Below are positions 10,255 to 19,344 of a stretch of DNA of 64,000 bases, piece by piece; the stretch's first letter is position 1, and the number at the start of each line of letters is the position of its first letter. Origin of the DNA: Brasenia schreberi (taxonomy: Eukaryota > Streptophyta > Magnoliopsida > Nymphaeales > Cabombaceae); the NCBI GenBank assembly GCA_036023115.1, contig JAYKKT010000088.1, positions 6,161,001 to 6,225,000 of the forward strand. The letters are read 5' to 3'. The position numbers and the translations under genes are program-made. Below the pieces are notes generated by a model. The model made no database searches and was not told the DNA's origin. It worked only from the letters and a program-made list of their open reading frames with translations.

Positions 10255-12660
10255 CCTAGGTGTTTATTACATATTCAGACCGTAATCACATAGACACTTT
10301 CTAAGGACACTATGACACCAAACTCTATCCTGACACAATATTGATCCGATCCAAATCCAAACACATAAGACTAACTCGAATAACTAAGAAGGGGATCCAC
10401 GATTCAACATATAAGGAGCAAAGTGAACGGTACATAAGACAGATCCAATATGACCCATCCATACCTAGTACGAATCAGATGTGACAGCTTCAAGAACGGT
10501 ACCTAGGCATTGAAACAAGCTGCTGCAGTCATGGGGCTACGCATATGGCAATGAACTGAGATGCTGGTTCAGCTCAGTTAATGAGCTCAGTCATGCTCGG
10601 TTCGTGTCGTACCTGTACATCTTTTTCTTGGGAGAGGCTGTGATGGGGCTGACCATATCACCTCAAGAATTTGGTTAGCCCTGCATGTAATATTGGGACC
10701 ACGCGCTCTTGTTTGCTATAAAAAATAATGTTGCCTTTAAGTTTCCGTGCATTTGCTATCTCTTTACCTCTTCCCTTTACAGTGTGGGTGTGTGAGTTCT
10801 CGAGTGTCAACGTCTTCGGTAAGCTTGACACTTCGGGGAGGGACTTTCACGTTTCGTTTTAGGAGACAGTAGCCGACTACAACACTTAGGTGAAATCCGC
10901 TAAAACTTGCTTGACCTCAAGACAAAGAGCTGGTCCCGGTCACTAAAGTAACCGAAAGGCCAAATTGTAAAAGTTGATTATCCTACCTCAGTTCTTGTAT
11001 AATGCAGAAAGGAAACAAACTAAAAAAAACAAACACCACTAGTTTAATCTAGTCACCCGTTATAATACCTGGGTTTGGGTTCAGACCTGATTTGAAATAG
11101 AACCAAATATAAAAAAATCGAATAAGGAAACTCTATGAGGGTTTTTTCATGAATTTGATCAAGGACCAACTAAGAGAGCTTTCTTCCCTCATTAATCCTA
11201 GACCATAGAGGAGCTCGTGAGTGACAGTGATTGGTGGTAGAACGATGAGAATTAGGTGAAGGTTATTACAAGTTATGTATTTTTTTTAATTTTGCTTAGT
11301 TTGAGTTATTTTTTCAATGATTGGGGTAATACAACATGTAGGACTTGAAGAGACGAATCCATGGATTACCTATTTTAACCCGATAATTATCGAAATCAAC
11401 CGAATTTTTCTTCGAAAGCTGATTAGAGTTAGGGTTTCTTTTGGCTGTTATTATTCCAGCCTTTTTTTTCGGTGACGAGAAGTCGGCCAATGGTCATATG
11501 GCATGGTGCCTGGTCCGGGTTCAATGCCATCCTCGACCTAGATTTTGGATCCAAATAGGTCATATCCTGTCAACGTGTCACGTATTGTGTTAGTGCCAAT
11601 CGTGTTGGCACCCGCACAACTATAATAATGTCAACATTACATCATGATGATATCAACAAATTTCTGTTTCGTGCCCATTTTGGGTTCGTGTTCGGTTAGG
11701 TTCGGCACAGTTCCATGTCAATGATGGTTTCAGATTGGATTCATGTCGGATCCAATGAATCGCTCCGGATTGGGTCAGGTCAAGACACATGATGAACAAT
11801 AACTGGTATGGGTTAAACAGTTTGGATCCAGTTAAGTTCTTTTCGATCCGGTTATGGTTTTTTTGGCCTTTTTGGGGCGTTCCAGTGCTTGATTTGAGCT
11901 TGATTTAAAGTGTTGAACTTATAATGAGGTAAGATTTAATATTATGAAGATTTTATGTATATCTGATGACTAAATTAAAGGGTGATTAATAGAAAATTAT
12001 TGGATCTAAGGTTTTCAGTGAGATCCGGTTAGAGTATTTTGGAGATTTTGAAGCCGTTTGGGCTCTGAATTGCATAAGGTTTGAGCTGCTGGTCTCATTA
12101 TCGAATAAAATACATTTTATTATTTATTATATGCTCAAATAGGTATTAAATGAGCCAGCTTAGTGACATCACATGTGGATCATGCCATCTATGGATGTGG
12201 ATGTGGATTTATGTACTGATTAAGGTACAAGACCATGTTAGGGGTTGTTTTCAGATGTTTTTATAGTACATTTTTGTATGATTTACAAATTCTTTGATAA
12301 AGACTGAGTTGTTTATGATATCTATAGAGAACTACTTTATAATATGCACGTTTGATGATAGTAGTGCTTGTGTGTGATGTTAGTTGTGTGGGTGTGTTGG
12401 TTGAGGATGATAAAAATGAATATGTTTTATTATGAAAAACTTGTGAATATTGAGACATTATGTTGTGATTTGTTTATAAGATTGCATAGGCATTTGTGGA
12501 TATTGTGTTGAGCATGAGATATTATTTTAAATAAAAACAATAAAGAGAATGTAAAACCAAATTATGTGAAAATACCTCGAATCCTGTGTTTGATTGTTGT
12601 GTGAGATCTCTAAAGATTCGATTGAGATGCATAACCTTAGATGTTCGACCAAGGGAGTGA
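10255..12660. other. Intergenic DNA, unassigned
   Basis: No gene is supported. Around 10720-10860 a TATA-like GCTATAAAAAAT is followed by a leader-like stretch with an inverted GTGTCAA/TTGACAC pair, which could be a retrotransposon LTR edge. Around 11490-11860 there are many GGTTCGG/GGTCCGG-type motifs, as seen inside the hAT relics elsewhere in the window, but no ends could be placed. Confidence 0.35.
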
Positions 12661-12675
12661 GAGTAAGCTCTTGGG

Positions 12676-12699
12676 CACAAACACACACACACACAGATT

Positions 12700-12773
<74 letters not shown>
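12676..12773 (+). repeat. Compound microsatellite (AC)n(TC)n(TA)n(CA)n
   Basis: Four dinucleotide tracts follow each other without a gap. Open frames of repeated Tyr-Ile, Arg-Glu, Ser-Leu and Thr-His across it are artefacts of the repeat. Confidence 0.95.
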
Positions 12774-13109
12774 TGTATATGAGAGAGAGATGCATGGCAG
12801 ACTGGTTCACAGATCAGTTCTCAAATGAGACATGATGAGTTCGATTTCTGCATTTATATCTGGTAGTAGTCTGCCCCCCATATTATTATTAACAAAACGA
12901 TGGTATTAGCGTTCAAATATTAAATGTGGATCTTGCTGGATTCTATTTTTACATTCACATGTAGGGGAAGTTCTAAAAATGGGTAAACCAGATCCAGTGC
13001 ATGTTTGATTTGATTTAGCTCACCGATCCAATCCAATTACAATGTCCGAGCGGAGCCAATAACTGACCCAAACATGCATACTTTAACATCCCTATTTGGA
13101 GCTTGTTTA

Positions 13110-13723
13110 TAGGACTGAGCATTATTCGAGTATAACTGAATAACCAAACCGAAATTTCTATTTTGGTTGGGTTCTAGTAAAGTTCGGTTCAATTTTGATT
13201 TGTCTTTAAAAAAATTCGGTTTAGCAGTTTGGTTTTCAAGGTTTGAAAATCGAATAACAGAATAATATGTATGCATATACATATAATTATATGTATATAT
13301 ACATGTTTATATGTATATATTTGTATACATGGTATATATGTTCATATTCTATTTGTATATATGGTATATATGTACATATTCATATACATGTATGTATATA
13401 TACATACATATACAAACACATACCTATATATAATACATATGCATATATACATACATATACATATTGTGTGTATAGTGTATATATTTATATACATACACAC
13501 ATGCACATATATACATATACATACAAATACCTATATATACATACATACATGTGCATGTAAATATGTATATATATTTATATATATACATACATATGCATAC
13601 CTATATATGTGTTATATAGAGAGAGTAAGAGAGAGAATTTGGGTAACTCAAATAAAAGAACCAAACCGAACCAAATAATTCAGTTCGGATAAGTTTTGGT
13701 TATTGGACCGATGCACACTCGTA
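13110..13723. mobile_element. Non-autonomous hAT element with 8-bp duplication
   Basis: Perfect 8-bp duplications CTTGTTTA flank the element (13102-13109 and 13724-13731). Ends are TAGGACTGAGCATTATTCG and, inverted, TACGAGTGTGCATCGGTCC, the loose TAG..TG.GCAT form common to plant hATs. Subterminal regions are full of AACCGAA/GGTTCGG motifs. The centre (about 13263-13640) is a TA/TG-rich minisatellite. No transposase is present. Confidence 0.82.
13263..13640. repeat. GTATATAT-type minisatellite inside the hAT element
   Basis: Degenerate repeats of ATATGTATATATACATA run for nearly 400 bp. Long Tyr/Ile/His open frames across it come from the repeat and are not genes. Confidence 0.85.
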
Positions 13724-13731
13724 CTTGTTTA

Positions 13732-14720
13732 AGCGTACCTTACCTAGTGTGCTACAAGGATAGGTTTTGGTTTCGGTAGTGTGGATATCCACTTTTTGAC
13801 CTGCCCCAAACATTATTTGGGTCCATTCGAGTTCGACCCAGATAATCATCGGATAGCTTCTAAATATGTTTCATCGTCATTCATCAGTTATGAACATATT
13901 CAAATCAACACAACTTTTTCACATCAACTTTCTCAAGAAAAGAAAATTTCAGCAGCATATGATAAGTACATGAAAATGGTATCAACAAGTTTTAGTTGAT
14001 TTCTTATATAAAATTTTATGTCTATGCATGCAAACACAGCTATGCTGGCCAATTAGAGTTAACACAAGCACTTATCCATTTTTTGTGTTGCTTAGAGGGT
14101 TGTATTTATATCGTGTCATTCTGTGTTTGTGCTGAAAACAGAACAACAAAAACATAACCCAATATTTCTTAGTAGAGCCGTGTATATGCCAGGTTTTATA
14201 TCGAGTCTTGTATTGATAGCCTTACTTTGAGTGATCCATCAAATTCTTTGTAGGGGGAGTTTGATTTTAGGGTCTCACACTACGGAACTGATCTTCAATT
14301 CCAGTTTCCCTTGATCAAAAACAGATATCGTACTAAGTTTCAAATTTTCTCCTACTAAGTCTTAACTTCACAAAAAAGTGAAATTGTACGACCCAGCGTG
14401 TTAACCCTATGTTTTACCTAATTACAAGGTGGATCGGGCATGAGTGAGTCATTGCCCAATTCAATCTCAATTAAAAAGCGGGGTTGTACTTGACATCGAG
14501 ACTGCCTTTAATTATCACTGAAATTGAATTATGATTACATTTTCTATTTTCTTTAAGAAGGCCTTCTAATCCAAGACCCTCTTATGCATCACAAGATCCA
14601 TTTCTGACATCACATGATTATTTTAATCATCAGACCCCAAATGCAATTTTAGGCATGGTGCAGCAGGAAACTAATTGATTAACAAGCACAATGGTCTTTG
14701 TTCAGTGCTAGGAACTCTCA
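13732..14720. other. Intergenic DNA, unassigned
   Basis: No coding similarity, repeat or RNA gene was recognised. A 72-codon frame at 13781-13999 has no motif. Confidence 0.4.
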
Positions 14721-14724
14721 CACA

Positions 14725-15183
14725 TTAGCTACCCCCTACCATTGATCTCACATTGGCGAAGAAGTTATGAGTGTGCAATTCATCAGCATGACACGCAGTT
14801 GCTTTGCTTCTGAAGAAACAGCGAGCCATTATGTTTCGGGTTTGGGGGATTTTGAGAATTGTAATTTCGTCGAGGGCTTGTGGTATTGCATTAATGGATG
14901 CCAGGTATTGTGTCGTCTTTTTCCGATATGAATCTACTTCATAATTGGAGACGGTGAAGCGTGAATTCCTGGCATTTAAGTGTGCCAAACGGCGCTGCAT
15001 GTTCAAGATACGATCTGTCACTGATAGAAAACTCCTTTCTTTAATTTTCCAGCTGTATGATATCGCCGGCATGCGTGTCATCTCCATCCATATGAGAGAG
15101 AGACTTTGTGGTACCAAAGACACCAGAAGCACTGAGATGGAATTATAGTGAGAAACAAGTATTACCAACAAGTACTCTAACAT
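14725..15183 (-). CDS. Open frame of unknown status downstream of the MGTC gene
   Basis: A 152-codon frame on the same strand as, and about 330 bp downstream of, the gene at 15516-16280. It starts with a hydrophobic stretch (LLVILV..LLVSLV), then a basic central part (NMQRRLAHLNARNSRFTVS) and ends in SMVGGS. No family was recognised, and codon composition does not set it apart from random frames. It could be a small gene, a downstream exon or chance. Confidence 0.2.
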   Translation of the reverse strand: MLEYLLVILVSHYNSISVLLVSLVPQSLSLIWMEMTRMPAISYSWKIKERSFLSVTDRILNMQRRLAHLNARNSRFTVSNYEVDSYRKKTTQYLASINAIPQALDEITILKIPQTRNIMARCFFRSKATACHADELHTHNFFANVRSMVGGS

Positions 15184-15515
15184 CTCTGTGGGTGAGAGAG
15201 AGAGAGGGAAACGACGCCACTAAACATCCAAAAACCACAAAATGCAGTTGAATTCCGTTTCCATGACACTATTACTAGCACAAGAATATACATTTATCAT
15301 CACAACATTACGGTCAGAAGAATATATATTTACCATCAAATCACAGAATAGCGATTACAATATTTCCATCGTCGACACCATCTTCTCCACCTTACCTGAA
15401 AAGCTTAACGGAAGCACGATCGTCTGAATTTCACCTTTTCCGATCACAACGTATTCCTAAACCAAGAAAAGAAGTAAACCAAAAAGGTGTAGTACCTAAT
15501 GCCCACAAAATGATA

Positions 15516-16280
15516 TCAGAGGAAGATGAAGCATTCCAAAGACACGAGAGGGTTCTCGATAGTCTCATTAGGAGCATAGTATCCAAAGCCGTCATGCATC
15601 TTCATCAATCTCTCTTCTCCCTTCCACCCACCACCATCATCATCTCCACCGTCCATCATTCTCCGACTATCCTCCCTTCCGGAGGCGATCGCTCTCCGGC
15701 CAGGAGGCACCGCCATCTTCCTCGATCCGCTCCGGTCGACCACTGGGCGGCGATCGTTATCCGCCGGAGGCCTTGATCTCCGGCCGCTAACGGTCCTCCT
15801 CATACCATTCCTCCCGTCTCCCGTTAGATTTCCGACCTCCCTCGCTCCGCCGAGACCGTACATTCTCGTTCTAGGTGAAACCTCCATCCTCGCCGGGGAC
15901 GAGCTCTTCCTGCCGGAGATCTCCCCCTCCCTCTTGCCGGGAAACGACCTCACACGGCTCCATTGCTGCATAACTTGCCTCGCATTGCACTCGTCCGTCA
16001 CTGCCACGGAAAAGCTCTCGGTCACGCTCGCCACCTCCGACGTGTCGATGCTTTCATCTTCCGCCATCCGGCCCTTCTCCGGCGTATCAGGTTCGGGATT
16101 CGCAGGCCGCGTCTCCTTCTCGATGGGTCTGGCGCGGCGGACGCTCGGTGTCGGCGTCTCGGACAGGACCTCCTTCACCTTCTCCTCCCCTGGCGGGTTC
16201 CCGAGTTCCTCCGTCGGAAAGGCAAGATTTTGGTGCCTGGAATGATCGGATCTCCTCCCTTTGCTCACGCAAGTCCCCAT
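15516..16280 (-). CDS. N-myristoylated-type plant protein of unknown function (MGTCVSKG)
   Basis: Intact single-exon frame of 254 residues, much more GC-rich than its surroundings. The start MGTCVSKG fits an N-myristoylation signal (Gly2, small residue at position 6) with Cys4 available for palmitoylation, so attachment to the plasma membrane is likely. Around residues 35-45 is a KVKEVLSETP segment, followed by a stretch of acidic and Ser/Thr residues (ESIDTSEVASVTESFSVAV), QVMQQWSRVRSFPGKREGE and a long Arg/Ser/Pro-rich disordered part (SSPARMEVSPRTRM, GRRSRPPADNDRR). It ends NETIENPLVSLECFIFL. Similar plant proteins are usually annotated as uncharacterised or serine/arginine-repetitive-like; the function is unknown. 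The start is chosen because the MGTC signal is only meaningful at the very N-terminus. Confidence 0.8.
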   Translation of the reverse strand: MGTCVSKGRRSDHSRHQNLAFPTEELGNPPGEEKVKEVLSETPTPSVRRARPIEKETRPANPEPDTPEKGRMAEDESIDTSEVASVTESFSVAVTDECNARQVMQQWSRVRSFPGKREGEISGRKSSSPARMEVSPRTRMYGLGGAREVGNLTGDGRNGMRRTVSGRRSRPPADNDRRPVVDRSGSRKMAVPPGRRAIASGREDSRRMMDGGDDDGGGWKGEERLMKMHDGFGYYAPNETIENPLVSLECFIFL

Positions 16281-16474
16281 TCTGGCGGTCGTACTCTAAA
16301 GCTTAGATTCCGGGATCTCGTTCGGCTTTAGCACAGACCATTGGCTTTCGAGAACCGTCGGCAAAGAACGGCGGGATTCAGAGAGGAACATGCAAACGTC
16401 TCTTCGTGGGGAGAGAGAGAATAGTCAACTTGCTTATTTACTTCGTCGGAAGTTATCAGACTTTTATTTTTGGT
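16281..16474 (-). promoter_or_regulatory. Upstream region of the MGTC gene
   Basis: On the minus strand the region holds a pyrimidine-rich CTCTCTCTCCCC leader-like tract, an AGCCAATGG box near 16340 and a W-box core TTGACT near 16432-16437. A TATA-like CTTATAA lies at the 3' end of the SINE just upstream (about 16477-16483). The transcription start is not known. Confidence 0.4.
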
Positions 16475-16590
16475 TATAAGAGGAAGGCGCACCCACACAT
16501 GCACCCTCTGAGAGTCGAACTCCCGACCAGTAACAATAAAACTAAAGCACTGCATGTAGATATTGATATTGAAACTTTTTAAGGTGAGAC
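16475..16590 (-). mobile_element. tRNA-derived SINE, copy A
   Basis: On the minus strand GGGAGTTCGACTC (B-box type) is followed by AGAGGGTGCATGTGTGGGTG and CCTCTTATAA, matching the copies at 62495-62586 and 63470-63580. The A-box part is degraded. It lies less than 200 bp upstream of the MGTC gene in the same orientation. Confidence 0.65.
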
Positions 16591-16836
16591 GGCCGCCTCG
16601 TGTAGATCGGTCGCTGACTTGCATCCTATCCTGACTTTTTATTAATACCATACTTGTAACTTTTGCGTTGGCACTAACCTACATGAGTTGGGTCCAGTTA
16701 ATCTCGTTAGGTTTTAGAACAGCTCGCCTTGCATGGCGGCCTTGCAACATGTTTTAGCCGCATGCTCCAGTTGATTCAATGCATGGAGCTAAAGCCATTC
16801 TTGAATTTGATCAAAGCAAGCTGCGCCTGAGTTGGT

Positions 16837-16840
<4 letters not shown>
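16591..16840. other. Intergenic spacer, unassigned
   Basis: No motif, repeat or open frame of note. Confidence 0.35.

Positions 16841-16906
<66 letters not shown>
16841..16906 (+). repeat. (AT)33 microsatellite
   Basis: Uninterrupted AT dinucleotides. They flank the first of three MITEs in this cluster. Confidence 0.97.
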
Positions 16907-16907
<1 letters not shown>

Positions 16908-16909
<2 letters not shown>

Positions 16910-17156
16910 GTAGTAATAAATGTTCAATCTCATACATGCTCAAATTTATGCAATATCTGCCACTATTTGATTAAGATGATTAGCCATAGAAATTTTAATT
17001 AAAAGTATTATTTTACTCTTAAACATTTTATTTAATACACCATGCACATTAAATAATTTCTACTTTATCATCTCAACCGTTCATTTCGAGTATTAAATGG
17101 TTGAGATGATAAAATAGATTTTGAGCATCAAAGAGGTTTGAACATTTATCTCTACC
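16908..17156. mobile_element. MITE 1, inserted in a TA array
   Basis: About 249 bp with terminal inverted repeats AGGTAGTAATAAATGTTCAA and, inverted, AGGTAGAGATAAATGTTCAA. An internal hairpin brings together ATCTCAACCGTTCATTT and its partner. TA tracts lie directly on both sides. Related in sequence to MITE 2. Confidence 0.75.
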
Positions 17157-17193
17157 TATATATAATATATATATATATATGTGTGTGTGTGTG
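17157..17193 (+). repeat. (TA)n(TG)n microsatellite between MITEs
   Basis: A TATATA run turning into TGTGTG, placed exactly between MITE 1 and MITE 2. Confidence 0.9.
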
Positions 17194-17436
17194 AGGTAAT
17201 GGCAAATATTCAAACTTTATAAGTGCTCAAATCTACTGAAGCATATCCTAACTATTTGATTAAGATGATCAATTATAGAAATTTGTTCATTCTAATTTTG
17301 TACATTGCATTTAATGTATTATTTGTATTAAATGCTTTTGGTTTTATCATCTCAACCATTTATTTTAAGGATCGAATGGTTGAGATATTAAAGTAGATTT
17401 TAAGGATGAAGGAAGTTTGAGTATTTACCACTACTT
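17194..17436. mobile_element. MITE 2, same family as MITE 1
   Basis: About 243 bp, ends AGGTAATGGCAAATATTCAA and, inverted, AAGTAGTGGTAAATACTCAA. The interior shares ATTTGATTAAGATGAT and ATCTCAACCATTTATTTT with MITE 1 at corresponding places. Confidence 0.72.
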
Positions 17437-17449
17437 ATGTATATATATT

Positions 17450-17689
17450 GAGAGTTACTAGACATCTCTCATGCCGAACTCTACTAGACGATATGTGTCG
17501 TCCATGCAATCACGTGGATGACATAGATTTAACCGCCTATTAACATTGATATCATTTAATGCACATAAATACTTAAACTTGATGCAAGATAAGCACCTTA
17601 ATCACCACCATCCGATTGATTACATGAATGATGGTGATGATTAAGCAATGTCTAGGAGTCTCTTTAGCAACTCCTATTTTGTTTCTCTC
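17450..17689. mobile_element. MITE 3, inserted in a TA array
   Basis: About 240 bp with terminal repeats of the form GAGTTACTAGACATCTC on the left and GAGTTGCTAAAGAGACTCC (inverted) on the right. TATATATA lies on the left and (TATC)n(TA)n on the right. A different family from MITEs 1 and 2. Confidence 0.6.
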
Positions 17690-17709
17690 TATATCTATCT
17701 ATCTATCTA

Positions 17710-17749
<40 letters not shown>
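17690..17749 (+). repeat. (TATC)n(TA)n microsatellite
   Basis: TATC tetranucleotides pass into a pure TA run. Confidence 0.95.
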
Positions 17750-17751
<2 letters not shown>

Positions 17752-18240
17752 GTGACAGCAATCTCACTTTGCTAGGGCTTGACTCTGAGTTGAAACTCAT
17801 GAATCAATTACAAGGGGCCGTGCATATGGCTTAGGCCTCTCCATTCCACACAAAAAAAAGTGAAAAAGAGATGTCGTAGGTTGAAACGGGCCCCCGGCTT
17901 AACTGGGTCCAGCCCATTGCACAGCCCGGTCTTGAATTCCACGCATAAAACAGTCTTGGAGAGAGGCCCACCCACATGCACAAAGTCAGGCCCTGCTCAG
18001 ACGTTCATGAACACCCATCATCTATGCTGGATTTGGATCCTTTGAGAACCGTTCTAACTCTATCTTATCCTCAATGAATTGATAACCCATCTTCACCATC
18101 TTTGAAAGAAATAATGTACATGAGTCGATGGAAGGAGTTTCTAAAGGACCTAAAAGGTATTGAATAAATATTACAAAGGAAAAAATCTTCACTAGTAACA
18201 CAAACACTTGTATAGAAATGCAATTTCACAATTATTAGAG
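17750..18240. other. Intergenic DNA, unassigned
   Basis: No gene or repeat recognised. Two opposed 61-codon frames overlap here and neither has a motif. Confidence 0.35.
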
Positions 18241-18566
18241 TCGACATGATCGGTTCTGGTTTGCCTGGAACTGAGAACCAGAATGGACCAGGACCAAGCT
18301 GGTTGCAGTCTCAGTTTGGAACAGCTGGTATCAGTTTTAGTCTTGAGCTTCCCGGATATGGAAAAACCATTAAGAAATTTGATTTCTTTAATGCAAATCT
18401 TAAAAATATACGAAACTGACAGTTTGGAGATGTCGGTTCCAGTTCCAACATGATTCCAGTTCCATAGAAGGTGGAACTGCCACCAAACCAGATGGTTCCA
18501 GCAGGTTCCTGGCTTGGTTCTGTTCCGACTGAAACCACCAGGCTGGTCTCAAAGCAGTTATGTGTA
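18241..18566. mobile_element. Small hAT relic (GGTTCC-rich)
   Basis: Starts TCGACATGATCGGTTC and ends, inverted, TACACATAACTGC. It is flanked by TATTAGAG and GATCAGAG, which agree in six of eight positions. The interior has many GGTTCC/GGAACC motifs shared with 30919-31178. Ends are placed by comparison with that clean copy. Confidence 0.5.
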
Positions 18567-18599
18567 GATCAGAGGATGTAGACTTTTTTTTTAAAACAA

Positions 18600-18858
18600 A
18601 AATTGTTCAGGCTCTTATGGAAAGAGTTGAGGAAATTGACCTTGACGATGATCTGAGGCTATCGGAACAAGATGTCTCACTGGCATACTCTCCACTCGAG
18701 ACTACAAGTGGAACAAGGAGGCCCACTATTTTGATGGCTTCACTGATGTGAGCGAGACCCATTGAGCTCGGTTTCATAACACCATGCAGACCAGGGTGGG
18801 ACCCAAGCAAGTTCTCCATACCTTTGACAACTCGTAGCAGTCTCTGAGAACATGTATT
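18600..18858 (-). mobile_element. Leader of an LTR retrotransposon next to its LTR
   Basis: On the minus strand this follows the LTR at 18859-19251. TGGTGTTATGAAACCGAGCT (about 18768-18787) is a poor relative of the initiator-Met primer site TGGTATCAGAGC. No gag could be recognised, and the element is cut off by the region around the hAT relic. Confidence 0.4.
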
Positions 18859-19251
18859 TGTTGAACTCCGGTGGGCGTTCTCTTCAACTTTTCGAGGCGG
18901 TATTCAACCACCTTACTTCTTGTACGCAGATTCGATCTTAAAGAAGAACAGGTATGGATGCTAATGTTTTGGGGTTTTCTCTCGTCTGAGAGAGTTTTCT
19001 CTTTCTTATTTTTTCTGTGTGTTGTACTGTGCATTGCTCTGTATTTATAGAGCAATGCATGCTCCAAACCCCCTTGGATTCCCTATTGAGTTTTCCTCTT
19101 TTAGAGCCCTTATCTAGTCAGTTATGAATGAGCTTCGTAACCGATCGGCTGTTACGGCCCATTCCGTCACTTCTACCATAGATAACGACTGGATGGGCAG
19201 TCCAACCGTTTTTGTAATAAGGTTGCCGAGAATGGTTACCTCACCTTTACA
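18859..19251 (-). repeat. LTR, copy 1 (copia-like, minus orientation)
   Basis: About 393 bp, bounded by TG..CA when read on either strand. It aligns throughout with 28051-28467: AGTTCAACA at the 3' end, the TTTTCGAGGCGGTATTCA block, the hairpin around the TATA box, and GAATGGTTACCTCA near the 5' end. The minus-strand TATAAATA (19042-19049) is the likely promoter. Confidence 0.75.
19031..19058 (-). promoter_or_regulatory. Hairpin enclosing the LTR TATA box, copy 1
   Basis: Arms GCATTGCTCT and AGAGCAATGC are perfect complements around GTATTTAT. Copy 2 has the same structure with one compensated pair. Confidence 0.7.
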
Positions 19252-19344
19252 TTTCCCAGTTGGCCATTCAAGCCAAATGATCTCACATACTGGTTTTCCT
19301 CCCATTTTTGCGGGATTTTCCTAGTAGTGTCATTTCATGATTTT

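Noticed and set aside
12522..12835. Several open frames of repeated Tyr-Ile, Arg-Glu, Thr-His
   Set aside because: They are translations of dinucleotide microsatellites; the same applies at 36220-36540, 36984-37349 and 63808-63996.
13267..13678. Open frames of 97 and 135 codons rich in Tyr, Ile and His
   Set aside because: They read through the GTATATAT minisatellite inside a hAT element.
15934..16331. Plus-strand open frames of 103 and 122 codons
   Set aside because: They are antisense to the GC-rich MGTC gene, whose minus-strand frame has the lipidation signal and a full-length open frame.
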